A DNA stretch of 55,058 nt from Mesorhizobium plurifarium (GTDB lineage Bacteria; Pseudomonadota; Alphaproteobacteria; Rhizobiales; Rhizobiaceae): NCBI GenBank assembly GCA_000824785.1, contig CCNB01000042.1, positions 37,797-92,854 of the forward strand, read 5' to 3'. A model generated the notes under the pieces. It did no database searches and was not told where the DNA came from. It was given only the letters and a program-made list of their open reading frames with translations. How positions within the stretch are numbered: position 1 is the stretch's first letter; each line of letters begins with the position of its first letter. Both the position numbers and the translations under genes were made by a program. Below, in pieces: positions 8,513 through 16,009 of this stretch.

Positions 8513-9394
8513 ATGCAGAGCATCAAGCGGTTCATTCCCGCCTCCTTCGTCGTTCTGTGGGCGACCGGCTTCATCGGCGCGCGCTACGCCATGCCCTGGG
8601 CGGAACCCTTCACCTTCCTTGCCATCCGCTTCGTGATCGCGGCGATCCTGTTTGCCGGGCTGACCGTTCTCATCGGCTCGCGCAAGGCGACGCGCGAAGA
8701 GGCGCTGCACGCGACGGTGGCCGGCGTCCTCATGCACGGCATCTATCTGGGCGCCGTCTTCTGGGCGATCCACAGGGGCATGCCGGCCGGACTTTCGGCG
8801 CTGATCGTCGGCCTGCAGCCGCTGATCACCGCCGTGCTTGCCGGAAAGTTCCTGGGCGAAGCGATCCTGCCGCGCCATTGGGCCGGCCTTGCCGTCGGCC
8901 TGCTCGGCGTCGTCATCGTGCTCTGGCCGAAGCTCGGCATGCTGGGCGGCGGCGTCACGCGGGCGACGCTGACCGCCTCGCTCGTCTCGGTGCTCGGCAT
9001 GAGCGCCGGCACGATCTGGCAGAAGCGCTATGCCTCCGGCGGCGATCTGGTGTCGGCCACGATGTGGCAATATGTCGGCGGCTCCGCCGTGATGATCCTG
9101 GGCTCGCTCTTCCTCGAGACGCGCGCCGTCACCGTCAATGGCGAGCTGGTCTTCGCCATGGCCTGGCTGGTGCTGGTGCTGTCGGTCGGCGCCATATTCC
9201 TGTTGATGGTGATGATCAGGGACGGCGAGATGTCGAAGGTCGCCTCGCTGTTCTACCTCGTGCCGGCCGTGACCGCGGTCATCGCCTGGGTGCTTTTCGA
9301 CGAGCAGCTCAACCTGCTGCAGATCGCCGGCATGGCGATCGCCACGCTTGGCGTCGCCCTGGCGACGGCGGGGCAGGACAGGAAGAGGAATTGA
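8513..9394 (+). CDS. EamA/DMT-family transporter
   Basis: About 293 aa, ten hydrophobic helices in two EamA repeats. The first begins IPASFVVLWATGFIGARYAMPWAEPFTFLAIRF, the second TASLVSVLGMSAGTIWQKRYA. Members export amino acids or metabolites by proton antiport; the substrate is unknown. ATG 8513 is preferred over the upstream TTG at 8474; the ribosome site is weak. The stop codon falls in the first unit of the 8-bp tandem array that fills the gap to the convergent YihY gene. Confidence 0.88.
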   Translation: MQSIKRFIPASFVVLWATGFIGARYAMPWAEPFTFLAIRFVIAAILFAGLTVLIGSRKATREEALHATVAGVLMHGIYLGAVFWAIHRGMPAGLSALIVGLQPLITAVLAGKFLGEAILPRHWAGLAVGLLGVVIVLWPKLGMLGGGVTRATLTASLVSVLGMSAGTIWQKRYASGGDLVSATMWQYVGGSAVMILGSLFLETRAVTVNGELVFAMAWLVLVLSVGAIFLLMVMIRDGEMSKVASLFYLVPAVTAVIAWVLFDEQLNLLQIAGMAIATLGVALATAGQDRKRN

Positions 9395-9550
9395 AGAATT
9401 GAAGAATTGAAGAACTGAGGAACTGAGGAACTGAGGAACTGAGGAACTGAGGAACTGAGGAACTGAGGAACTGAGGTGACAATAACTGGTGCTGATTTTC
9501 CTTCTTGATTTCTTCAATTCATCAATTCTTCAGTTCTTCAATTCCTCTTT
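9378..9550. repeat. 8-bp tandem array inside a long inverted repeat
   Basis: Units of 8 bp run from 9389 to 9476: three AATTGAAG then eight AACTGAGG. After about 30 nt of non-repeat sequence the complementary units follow (CTTCAATT, CATCAATT, CTTCAGTT, CTTCAATT, 9512-9543). The left end (from about 9378) and the right end (to about 9550) pair over roughly 35 bp with few mismatches, so the region can form one large hairpin between two convergent genes, and could terminate both. Confidence 0.88.
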
Positions 9551-9559
9551 CCGCCCAAC

Positions 9560-10411
9560 TCAGCCTACCCTCGCCCGCGCCTCAAGATACCGACTGATCG
9601 AGGCGTTGAGCTCACCGCCCAGGATGAAGATCGCCGAGATGATGTAGAGAAAGACGACCGCGATCATGATCGAGGCGAGCCCGGCATAGGTCGTCACATA
9701 GGACGAGAAATGGTCGAGATAGGTGGCGAAGATCGTCGATCCAACCAGCCAGGCGATGAGCGTGAAGACGATGCCGGGTATGATCGAGACGAAGCGGCGC
9801 TTGCCGGCCGGCAGCCAGATATGCACCGAGAACAGCCCGATGACGATCACCGTCGAGGCGATCACGTAACGCCAGATGGTGATCGTGCCCATATAGGGCT
9901 TGATCCATTCCAGATGCGCTTCCGCCAGCCGCGCGAGCAGCGGCGCGAACACCAGAAGCACGCTGATGGCGAGAAAGCAGGCAGTGGCGATCAGCACGAA
10001 GATGATGCTCTGCACCCTGCGGTGGATGATGCCACGCGTCTCGGTGACCCGGTAGGCGCGGTTGAGCGAGGTGCGCAACGCCTCGATGCCGTTGGACGCG
10101 AAATAGGCCGCGAGCAGCACGCCATAGGTCAGAAGGTCGGTGCGTCGCACGGTGAGCACGTTCTGCACCTCATGCGCGATCGGCTTGGCGATCTGCTCCG
10201 GCCATGTGTCGAAGACCAGGTGCACGGCCGTGTCGGCGAAGGCGCGCGCGCCGAGGAAGCTGGCAAGCGTGGTGGCGAAGATCAGGAACGGGAACAGCGC
10301 CATCAGCGAGGTGATCGCCAGATGGCTGGCCATCGCCCAGCCGTCATCGGTGTTGAAATGGCCGATCGCATCGTAGAGCACGCGCTTGACGGCGACGATA
10401 TTCCGCAGCAA
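9560..10411 (-). CDS. YihY/BrkB-family inner-membrane protein
   Basis: 283 aa with six long hydrophobic helices. The BrkB/YihY signatures are FNTDDGWAMASHLAITSLMALFPFLIFA near the N-terminus, YFASNGIEALRTSLNRAYRVTETRG in the middle, and the closing YAGLASIMIAVVFLYIISAIFILGGELNA. Once annotated as ribonuclease BN, the family is now regarded as membrane proteins of unsettled function. TTG 10411 is preceded by a GGAG site; GTG 10381 is an alternative. Divergent from the SDR gene. Confidence 0.9.
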   Translation of the reverse strand: MLRNIVAVKRVLYDAIGHFNTDDGWAMASHLAITSLMALFPFLIFATTLASFLGARAFADTAVHLVFDTWPEQIAKPIAHEVQNVLTVRRTDLLTYGVLLAAYFASNGIEALRTSLNRAYRVTETRGIIHRRVQSIIFVLIATACFLAISVLLVFAPLLARLAEAHLEWIKPYMGTITIWRYVIASTVIVIGLFSVHIWLPAGKRRFVSIIPGIVFTLIAWLVGSTIFATYLDHFSSYVTTYAGLASIMIAVVFLYIISAIFILGGELNASISRYLEARARVG

Positions 10412-10469
10412 GGGCCCGCGCTCCGCTCGATTGTGTCAACGCCGCGAATATGGGAAGTGATTGCGGCAA

Positions 10470-11336
10470 ATGGCAACCCCAGGTCCCATAACGCGCCCCG
10501 CCGCCGAAGAGTTGCGCACCGTCATCGTCACCGGGGCTTCCTCCGGCATCGGCGCCTATTGCGCGCGGGCGTTGAAGGCGGAAGGCTGGCGAGTCTTCGC
10601 CACGGCGCGCAAGCCGGACGATATCGCCGCGCTCGAGGCCGACGGACTGGAAGCCTTCTATCTCGACTACCGGGAACCCCAATCGATCGCGGCGCTTGTC
10701 GATGCGGTGCTGGAGCGCACCGGCGGCACGCTTGACGCGCTCTTCAACAACGGCGCCTACGCCCAGCCCGGCGCCGTCGAGGACTTGGCCGTCGCGGCGC
10801 TTCGCGAGCAGTTCGAGGCCAATTTCTTCGGCTGGCATGATCTGACCCGGCGCATCGTGCCGGTCATGCGCCGCCAGGGCCACGGCCGGCTCGTCCATTG
10901 CTCCTCGATCCTCGGGCTGGCGCCGGTCCGCTTCAGGGGCGCCTATTCGGCCTCCAAGCACGCCCTCGAAGGCCTGATGCTGTGCATGCGCCAGGAGCTA
11001 GAAGGCAGCGGCATCCACCTCTCGCTGATCGAGCCGGGACCGGTGACATCGAAGATCGCCAGCAACGGCCTCACCTGGTTCCTGAAAAACATCGATGTCG
11101 AGAATTCCGTCCACCGCGCCGACTATCAGGCGCAGCTCGCCCGGCTTCAGGCGGGCGGCAGCGTGTCGAAGCTGAAACCCGGACCGGAGATCGTGCACGC
11201 AGCACTTCGCCACGCGCTTCTGTCACAGCGCCCGCGTCCGCATTATGTGGTAACGCTGCCGGCCAGGATCGGCGTGGCGCTGAAGCGCATCCTGCCGGCG
11301 TCCCTGCTCTACCGCGTGCTCGCCAGGCGCGCCTGA
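10470..11336 (+). CDS. Short-chain dehydrogenase/reductase
   Basis: Classical SDR of about 288 aa. The Rossmann motif TGASSGIG is near residue 17, the NAG-type strand reads NNGAYAQPG, the catalytic serine lies in HCSSILG, and the catalytic pair is Y159-x3-K163 (YSASK). PGPVTSKIASNG follows as the substrate-loop region. Oxidation or reduction of an alcohol/ketone with NAD(P) is certain in kind, but the substrate is unknown. ATG 10470 is chosen over an in-frame TTG at 10461. It is followed 25 nt later by a HIG1-like gene. Confidence 0.9.
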   Translation: MATPGPITRPAAEELRTVIVTGASSGIGAYCARALKAEGWRVFATARKPDDIAALEADGLEAFYLDYREPQSIAALVDAVLERTGGTLDALFNNGAYAQPGAVEDLAVAALREQFEANFFGWHDLTRRIVPVMRRQGHGRLVHCSSILGLAPVRFRGAYSASKHALEGLMLCMRQELEGSGIHLSLIEPGPVTSKIASNGLTWFLKNIDVENSVHRADYQAQLARLQAGGSVSKLKPGPEIVHAALRHALLSQRPRPHYVVTLPARIGVALKRILPASLLYRVLARRA

Positions 11337-11361
11337 CCGAACCTGAACCGGAGCCAGCCAG

Positions 11362-11553
11362 ATGCTTATCGCCTTGAAGATCCTCGCCATCGTCGCGATG
11401 GCCGCCGTGGTGATCGTGCTGGTCCGCGGCCTGATCAACATGATGCGCGGTGGCTCGGGCATCACCTCGAACAAGCTGATGCAGGCGCGCATCATGCTGC
11501 AGGCCCTCGCCTTGGCGTTGTTGTTGCTGGTGGTCTATTTCACGCGCAAATAG
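11362..11553 (+). CDS. HIG1-like twin-transmembrane protein
   Basis: 63-aa membrane protein with two helices (ALKILAIVAMAAVVIVLVRGLINM and ARIMLQALALALLLLVVYF) joined by a short polar loop GGSGITSNKLMQ. This is the layout of the HIG1 (hypoxia-induced) domain, found in bacteria as a stand-alone small protein; mitochondrial relatives bind respiratory supercomplexes. Any respiratory role here is inference. It probably shares a transcript with the SDR gene. Confidence 0.82.
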   Translation: MLIALKILAIVAMAAVVIVLVRGLINMMRGGSGITSNKLMQARIMLQALALALLLLVVYFTRK

Positions 11554-11562
11554 CGGGGTCTC

Positions 11563-11613
11563 AGCAATTCCAGGAAAAGTGTGACACGGTTTTCCGTCCG
11601 GAATTGCGTCAAA
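11563..11613 (+). repeat. Palindromic intergenic repeat, family 1, copy 2
   Basis: Outer arms GCAATTCC/GGAATTGC, inner arms GGAAAA/TTTTCC, loop GTGTGACACGG, bulge GTCC. It sits in the 79-nt gap between the HIG1-like gene and the cobalamin adenosyltransferase gene. Confidence 0.88.
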
Positions 11614-11632
11614 TCGCTTAAAGGGGGACGGC

Positions 11633-12214
11633 ATGGTCAAGCTCAACAAGATCTACACCCGCACCGGCGACGACGGCACGACGGGGCTCGGCAGCGGGGA
11701 GCGGCGGCTGAAATCGGACCTGCGCGTCGACGCCTACGGCACCGTCGACGAGACCAACGCCTGCATCGGCCTGGCCCGCATCCACACCGCCGCCGAACAT
11801 CCCGCGATCGACGCCATGCTGTCGCGCATCCAGAACGACCTTTTCGATCTCGGAGCCGACCTCGCCGTGCCGGACGATGGCAAGCCCCTCGAATACGAGC
11901 CGCTGCGCATCGTCGCCGCCCAGACCGACCGCGTCGAGCAGGACATCGATGCGCTCAACAAGGAGCTGCAGCCGCTGAAATCCTTCGTCCTGAATGGCGG
12001 CACGGCCGCGGCCGCCGCGCTCCATCTGGCCCGCACCGTGGCGCGCCGCGCGGAGCGCCTCATGGTGGCGCTGGCGCAGGATCCGGCCGAGGAAGTCAAC
12101 CGCGAGGCGCTCAAATACATCAACCGCGTCTCGGATTTCCTGTTCGTCGCCGCCCGTGCGGTCAATGACAATGGAAAGGCCGACGTGCTATGGGTTCCCG
12201 GCAAGAACCGCTGA
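11633..12214 (+). CDS. Corrinoid adenosyltransferase, PduO type
   Basis: 193 aa. Transfers the adenosyl group of ATP to cob(I)alamin or a precursor, making the coenzyme B12 form. The N-terminal ATP-binding motif is YTRTGDDGTTGLGSGERR, followed by VDAYGTVDETNACIGLAR. The C-terminal RTVARRAERLMVALA...NREALKYINRVSDFLFVAAR contains the conserved Arg and Asn-Arg residues of the active site at the trimer interface. A GGGGGAC ribosome site precedes ATG 11633. The rhomboid gene follows by 21 nt in the same direction. Confidence 0.94.
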   Translation: MVKLNKIYTRTGDDGTTGLGSGERRLKSDLRVDAYGTVDETNACIGLARIHTAAEHPAIDAMLSRIQNDLFDLGADLAVPDDGKPLEYEPLRIVAAQTDRVEQDIDALNKELQPLKSFVLNGGTAAAAALHLARTVARRAERLMVALAQDPAEEVNREALKYINRVSDFLFVAARAVNDNGKADVLWVPGKNR

Positions 12215-12235
12215 ATCCGCAGGCGGGAGGGTCCG

Positions 12236-13039
12236 ATGTTCATCCCGCTCTACGACACCAACAGGCTGCGCCACATCCGGCTGCAATATGTCACCATCGG
12301 CCTGATCGTGGCGAATGTGCTGGTCTATCTGGCGACCACGCTTGGCGGCGAGAACTTCACCAATGCCGCGGTCCTCGGCCTGGGCTTCATCCCCTCAGTG
12401 GTCCACGACAAGGTCGAGCTATCGCCTGAATTCGTCGTCATTCCCGAAAGCCTCAGCTACCTCACCTATTCCTTCCTGCATGCCGACATCTTCCATCTCG
12501 GCGGCAACATGCTGTTCCTCTGGGTGTTCGGCGACAATGTCGAGGATGCGCTCGGCCACGTACGCTATCTGATCTTCTACCTCGCCTGCGCGGCGGCGGG
12601 CGCGTTCGTCCAGGGATTGGTGGGCTGGGATTCACAGGTGCCGCTGATCGGCGCCTCCGGCGCCATTGCCGGCGTCGTCGCCGCCTATCTGATCCTCTAT
12701 CCCCGGGTGAAAGTCTGGGTGCTGGCCTTTGCCCGCATTCCGTTGCGCATCCCGGCTTTCATTCCGCTGATCCTGTGGATCCTGTTCCAGCTCGTGATGT
12801 TCGCCGCGGGCGGCGAGGACCAGATCTCCTGGGCCTGCCATATCGGCGGCATCATCGCCGGATCGATCCTGGTGCTGGTGCTGCGCAGCCGCGGCGTGCC
12901 GCTGCTGGCCGGCGCCGACGGCGAGCCGGACCCGACGCCCAACATCCAGCAGCCGCCCCTCCCCGTCGAGCCGGCGGGCGGCGATCCGGCGCAGCCGGTC
13001 TCGCAATGGGGCCGTGGAGCAGCGACGCCCCGGGACTGA
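12236..13039 (+). CDS. Rhomboid-family intramembrane serine protease
   Basis: 267 aa with six or seven membrane helices. The catalytic dyad is S141 in IGASGAIAG and H202 in CHIGG; the L1-region HADIFHLGGNMLFLWVFGDNVEDALGH is a rhomboid hallmark. It cleaves membrane-anchored substrates within the bilayer; the substrate is unknown. The C-terminal 40 residues form a proline-rich cytoplasmic tail (PDPTPNIQQPPLPVEPAGG). Part of the adenosyltransferase-rhomboid-etfBA neighbourhood. Confidence 0.93.
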   Translation: MFIPLYDTNRLRHIRLQYVTIGLIVANVLVYLATTLGGENFTNAAVLGLGFIPSVVHDKVELSPEFVVIPESLSYLTYSFLHADIFHLGGNMLFLWVFGDNVEDALGHVRYLIFYLACAAAGAFVQGLVGWDSQVPLIGASGAIAGVVAAYLILYPRVKVWVLAFARIPLRIPAFIPLILWILFQLVMFAAGGEDQISWACHIGGIIAGSILVLVLRSRGVPLLAGADGEPDPTPNIQQPPLPVEPAGGDPAQPVSQWGRGAATPRD

Positions 13040-13201
13040 ACCGATTTGGGTGTATCGTGGGATATTGACGCGCCGGTTTGCCGCCACTACGGAAACGGCA
13101 CCGCTGGGCGGATATTCCGCCCGTAATGTCGGCTTTCGACAACTCTGACAGGGCGCACGCTGCTATAGCGCCCCGACTATCTCAGGAGAGGTGACAGGAA
13201 A

Positions 13202-13951
13202 ATGAAGATCCTTGTGCCCGTGAAGCGGGTTGTGGACGCCAACGTCAAGGTCCGGGTGAAAGCCGATGGACTGGGCGTCGAGCTTGCCAACGTCAAGATG
13301 GCGATGAACCCGTTCGACGAGATCGCGGTCGAGGAAGCGATCCGCATCAAGGAAGCCGGCAAGGCGGAAGAGATCATCGTGGTGTCGATCGGCCCGCAGC
13401 AGGCGCAGGAGACGCTCCGCACCGCGCTCGCCATGGGCGCCGACCGCGCCATCCTGGTCAAGACCGACGAGCAGACCGAGCCGCTCGGCGTCGCCAAGGT
13501 GCTGAAGGGCGTGGTCGAAGCGGAGAAGCCGGGCCTCGTCATCCTCGGCAAGCAGGCAATCGACGACGATTCGAACCAGACCGGCCAGATGCTGGCCGCA
13601 CTCCTCGGCTGGGCCCAGGGCACCTTCGCCTCCAAGGTTGAGCTCGCCGGCGATCATGCCAAGGTGACGCGCGAAGTTGACGGCGGCCTGCAGACCGTGG
13701 AACTGAAGATGCCGGCGATCGTCACCGCCGACCTTCGCCTCAACCAGCCGCGCTATGCCTCGCTGCCCAACATCATGAAGGCCAAGAAGAAGCCGCTCGA
13801 CGAGAAGAGCCCGGCCGACTACGGCGCCGACGTCAAGCCGCGCCTCAAGGTGATCAAGACCGAGGAGCCGGGCGGCCGCAAGGCGGGCGTCAAGGTGAAG
13901 TCGGTGGCCGAGCTCGTCGAGAAGCTGAAGAACGAAGCCGGCGTGCTCTAA
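13202..13951 (+). CDS. etfB: Electron transfer flavoprotein, beta subunit
   Basis: 249 aa. The AMP-binding small subunit of ETF, accepting electrons from acyl-CoA dehydrogenases and passing them to ETF-quinone oxidoreductase. Family signatures are MKILVPVKRVVDANVKV at the N-terminus, MAMNPFDEIAVEEAIRIKE, and the recognition-loop region DLRLNQPRYASLPNIMKAKKKP near residue 180-200. An AGGAAA site precedes ATG 13202. It is 23 nt upstream of etfA and certainly co-transcribed. The 160 nt before it hold no gene and presumably the promoter. Confidence 0.96.
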   Translation: MKILVPVKRVVDANVKVRVKADGLGVELANVKMAMNPFDEIAVEEAIRIKEAGKAEEIIVVSIGPQQAQETLRTALAMGADRAILVKTDEQTEPLGVAKVLKGVVEAEKPGLVILGKQAIDDDSNQTGQMLAALLGWAQGTFASKVELAGDHAKVTREVDGGLQTVELKMPAIVTADLRLNQPRYASLPNIMKAKKKPLDEKSPADYGADVKPRLKVIKTEEPGGRKAGVKVKSVAELVEKLKNEAGVL

Positions 13952-13974
13952 GCGGTCAGGAAAGGATCAAGAAA

Positions 13975-14904
13975 ATGGCAATTCTCCTCATCGCCGAACA
14001 CGATAATGCAAGCCTTTCCGACCAGACGGCCAAGGCGCTGTCGGCCGCTCTCCAGATCGGCTCGGACGTCGACGTGCTGGTCGCCGGCAAGGGCGCCAAG
14101 GGCGCGGCCGACGCCGCCGCCAGGCTGAAAGGTGTCCGTAAGGTGCTGCTCGCCGAGGCCGACGAGCTCGCCGAGCGTCTCGCCGAGCCGACGGCGGCTC
14201 TCGTGGTCTCGCTTGCAGGCGGCTACGACACGATCATCGCGCCCGCCACATCCGCCGGCAAGAACATCGCCCCGCGCGTCGCCGCCCTGCTCGACGTCGC
14301 GCAGGTGTCGGAAATCATCGAAGTGGTCTCGCCGGATACTTTCAAGCGGCCGATCTATGCCGGCAACGCCATCCAGACCGTGCAGTCGACAGACGCCAAG
14401 AAGGTCATCACGGTGCGCACCGCTTCCTTCTCGGCAGCACCCGAAGGCGGTTCAGCCTCGATCGAGTCGGTCGGCGCCGCCGCCAACCCCGGCCTGTCGT
14501 CTTTCGTCGAGAACAAGCTCTCCGAGAACGACCGTCCGGAGCTGACCTCGGCCAAGATCATCATCTCCGGCGGCCGCGCGCTCGGCTCCTCGGAGAAGTT
14601 CCAGGAAGTGATCCTGCCGGTCGCCGACAAGCTCGGCGCCGCGGTCGGCGCTTCGCGCGCCGCGGTCGACGCGGGTTACGCGCCGAACGACTGGCAGGTC
14701 GGCCAGACCGGCAAGGTGGTCGCGCCCGACCTCTACATCGCCGTCGGCATCTCCGGCGCCATCCAGCACCTCGCAGGCATGAAGGACTCGAAGGTCATCG
14801 TCGCCATCAACAAGGACGAGGAAGCACCGATCTTCCAGGTTGCCGACTACGGCCTGGTCGGCGATCTCTTCGTCATCCTGCCGGAGCTGCAAAAGGCGCT
14901 TTGA
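13975..14904 (+). CDS. etfA: Electron transfer flavoprotein, alpha subunit
   Basis: 309 aa, the FAD-binding partner of EtfB. The C-terminal flavin domain is unmistakable: SGGRALGSSEKF, GASRAAVDAGYAPNDWQVGQTGKVVAPDLYIAVGISGAIQHLAGM, and the closing NKDEEAPIFQVADYGLVGDLFVILPEL. The N-terminal half is the nucleotide-fold domain that pairs with EtfB. A terminator follows 30 nt after the stop. Confidence 0.97.
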   Translation: MAILLIAEHDNASLSDQTAKALSAALQIGSDVDVLVAGKGAKGAADAAARLKGVRKVLLAEADELAERLAEPTAALVVSLAGGYDTIIAPATSAGKNIAPRVAALLDVAQVSEIIEVVSPDTFKRPIYAGNAIQTVQSTDAKKVITVRTASFSAAPEGGSASIESVGAAANPGLSSFVENKLSENDRPELTSAKIIISGGRALGSSEKFQEVILPVADKLGAAVGASRAAVDAGYAPNDWQVGQTGKVVAPDLYIAVGISGAIQHLAGMKDSKVIVAINKDEEAPIFQVADYGLVGDLFVILPELQKAL

Positions 14905-14933
14905 CGCCGCCAGTTCTGGCATATTAAAATCCG

Positions 14934-14967
14934 AAGGGTGGGGTAGACGAAGTCGCCCCGCCCTTTT
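14934..14967 (+). terminator. Rho-independent terminator after etfA
   Basis: A 10-bp stem AAGGGTGGGG/CCCCGCCCTT (one G-T pair) with a 12-nt loop, followed by a TTTT run. It separates etfBA from the dehydrogenase gene at 15101. Confidence 0.85.
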
Positions 14968-15100
14968 AGTTTGCACTGCACAAAAAGCAGGCCGCCAAGG
15001 TCTGAGCCATTCCGGCGGTTTGCATCGGAATTGCTAGGAACAAACAAGCAGGAGCGTTCGGCTTCAACGAGGCGGGATTGCTCCGGACGGGATTGGGGTC

Positions 15101-15979
15101 ATGAGCAAGATCGAGACGATCGGCATTGTCGGCGCGGGCCAGATGGGTGGCGGTATCGCCCATGTCTCGGCGCTGGGCGGCTACAAGGTCCTGATCCACG
15201 ACATATCGGCCGACCGGATCGAGAAGGGTATCGCCACCATCAGCGGCAACATGGCCCGCCAGGTCGGCTCCGGCAAGCTCGAGGAAAAGGCGCGCAACGA
15301 AGCGATGGCGCGCATCTCCGCCGCCCCGGCCATGGCCGATCTCGCCGCCGCCGACCTCGTGATCGAAGCGGCGACCGAAGACGAGACGGTCAAGCGCAAG
15401 ATCTACGCGCAGCTCTGCCCGCAGCTCAATCCGGAAGCGATTCTCGCCACCAACACCTCGTCGATCTCGATCACCCGGCTTGCCGCCCAGACCGACCGCC
15501 CTGAGCGCTTCATCGGCATCCACTTCATGAACCCGGTGCCGGTGATGAAGCTGGTCGAGCTGGTGCGCGGCATCGCCACGGAGGATCAGACCTTCGAGGC
15601 GGCCAAGACCTATGTGAACCACCTCGACAAGACGATCACCGTCTCGGAGGATTTCCCGGCCTTCATCGTCAACCGCATCCTTTTGCCGATGATCAACGAG
15701 GCGATCTACACGCTCTACGAAGGCGTCGGCACGGTCGATGCCATCGACACCGCCATGCGATTGGGGGCCAACCATCCGATGGGGCCGCTGCAGCTTGCCG
15801 ATTTCATCGGCCTCGACACCTGCCTGTCGATCATGCAGGTTCTACATGAGGGCCTGTCGGATTCGAAATACCGCCCCTGCCCGCTGCTGGTGAAATATGT
15901 CGAGGCCGGTTGGCTCGGCCGCAAGACCAGCCGTGGCTTCTACGACTATCGCGGCGATCATCCGGTGCCGACGCGCTGA
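15101..15979 (+). CDS. hbd: 3-hydroxybutyryl-CoA dehydrogenase
   Basis: 292 aa. NAD(P)-dependent oxidation of 3-hydroxyacyl-CoA (or the reverse reduction of acetoacetyl-CoA), in fatty-acid or polyhydroxybutyrate metabolism. The Rossmann motif is GIVGAGQMGGGIAHV at residues 7-21. The catalytic histidine is in ERFIGIHFMNPVPVMKLVELVRG. The C-terminal helical domain includes DFPAFIVNRILLPMINEAI and ANHPMGPLQLADFIGLD. Being next to etfBA fits a shared role in acyl-CoA oxidation, although a terminator lies between them, so it probably has its own promoter. Confidence 0.95.
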   Translation: MSKIETIGIVGAGQMGGGIAHVSALGGYKVLIHDISADRIEKGIATISGNMARQVGSGKLEEKARNEAMARISAAPAMADLAAADLVIEAATEDETVKRKIYAQLCPQLNPEAILATNTSSISITRLAAQTDRPERFIGIHFMNPVPVMKLVELVRGIATEDQTFEAAKTYVNHLDKTITVSEDFPAFIVNRILLPMINEAIYTLYEGVGTVDAIDTAMRLGANHPMGPLQLADFIGLDTCLSIMQVLHEGLSDSKYRPCPLLVKYVEAGWLGRKTSRGFYDYRGDHPVPTR

Positions 15980-16009
15980 TCTTTTCCGATTGAGCGTCTT
16001 CGCAACGAC

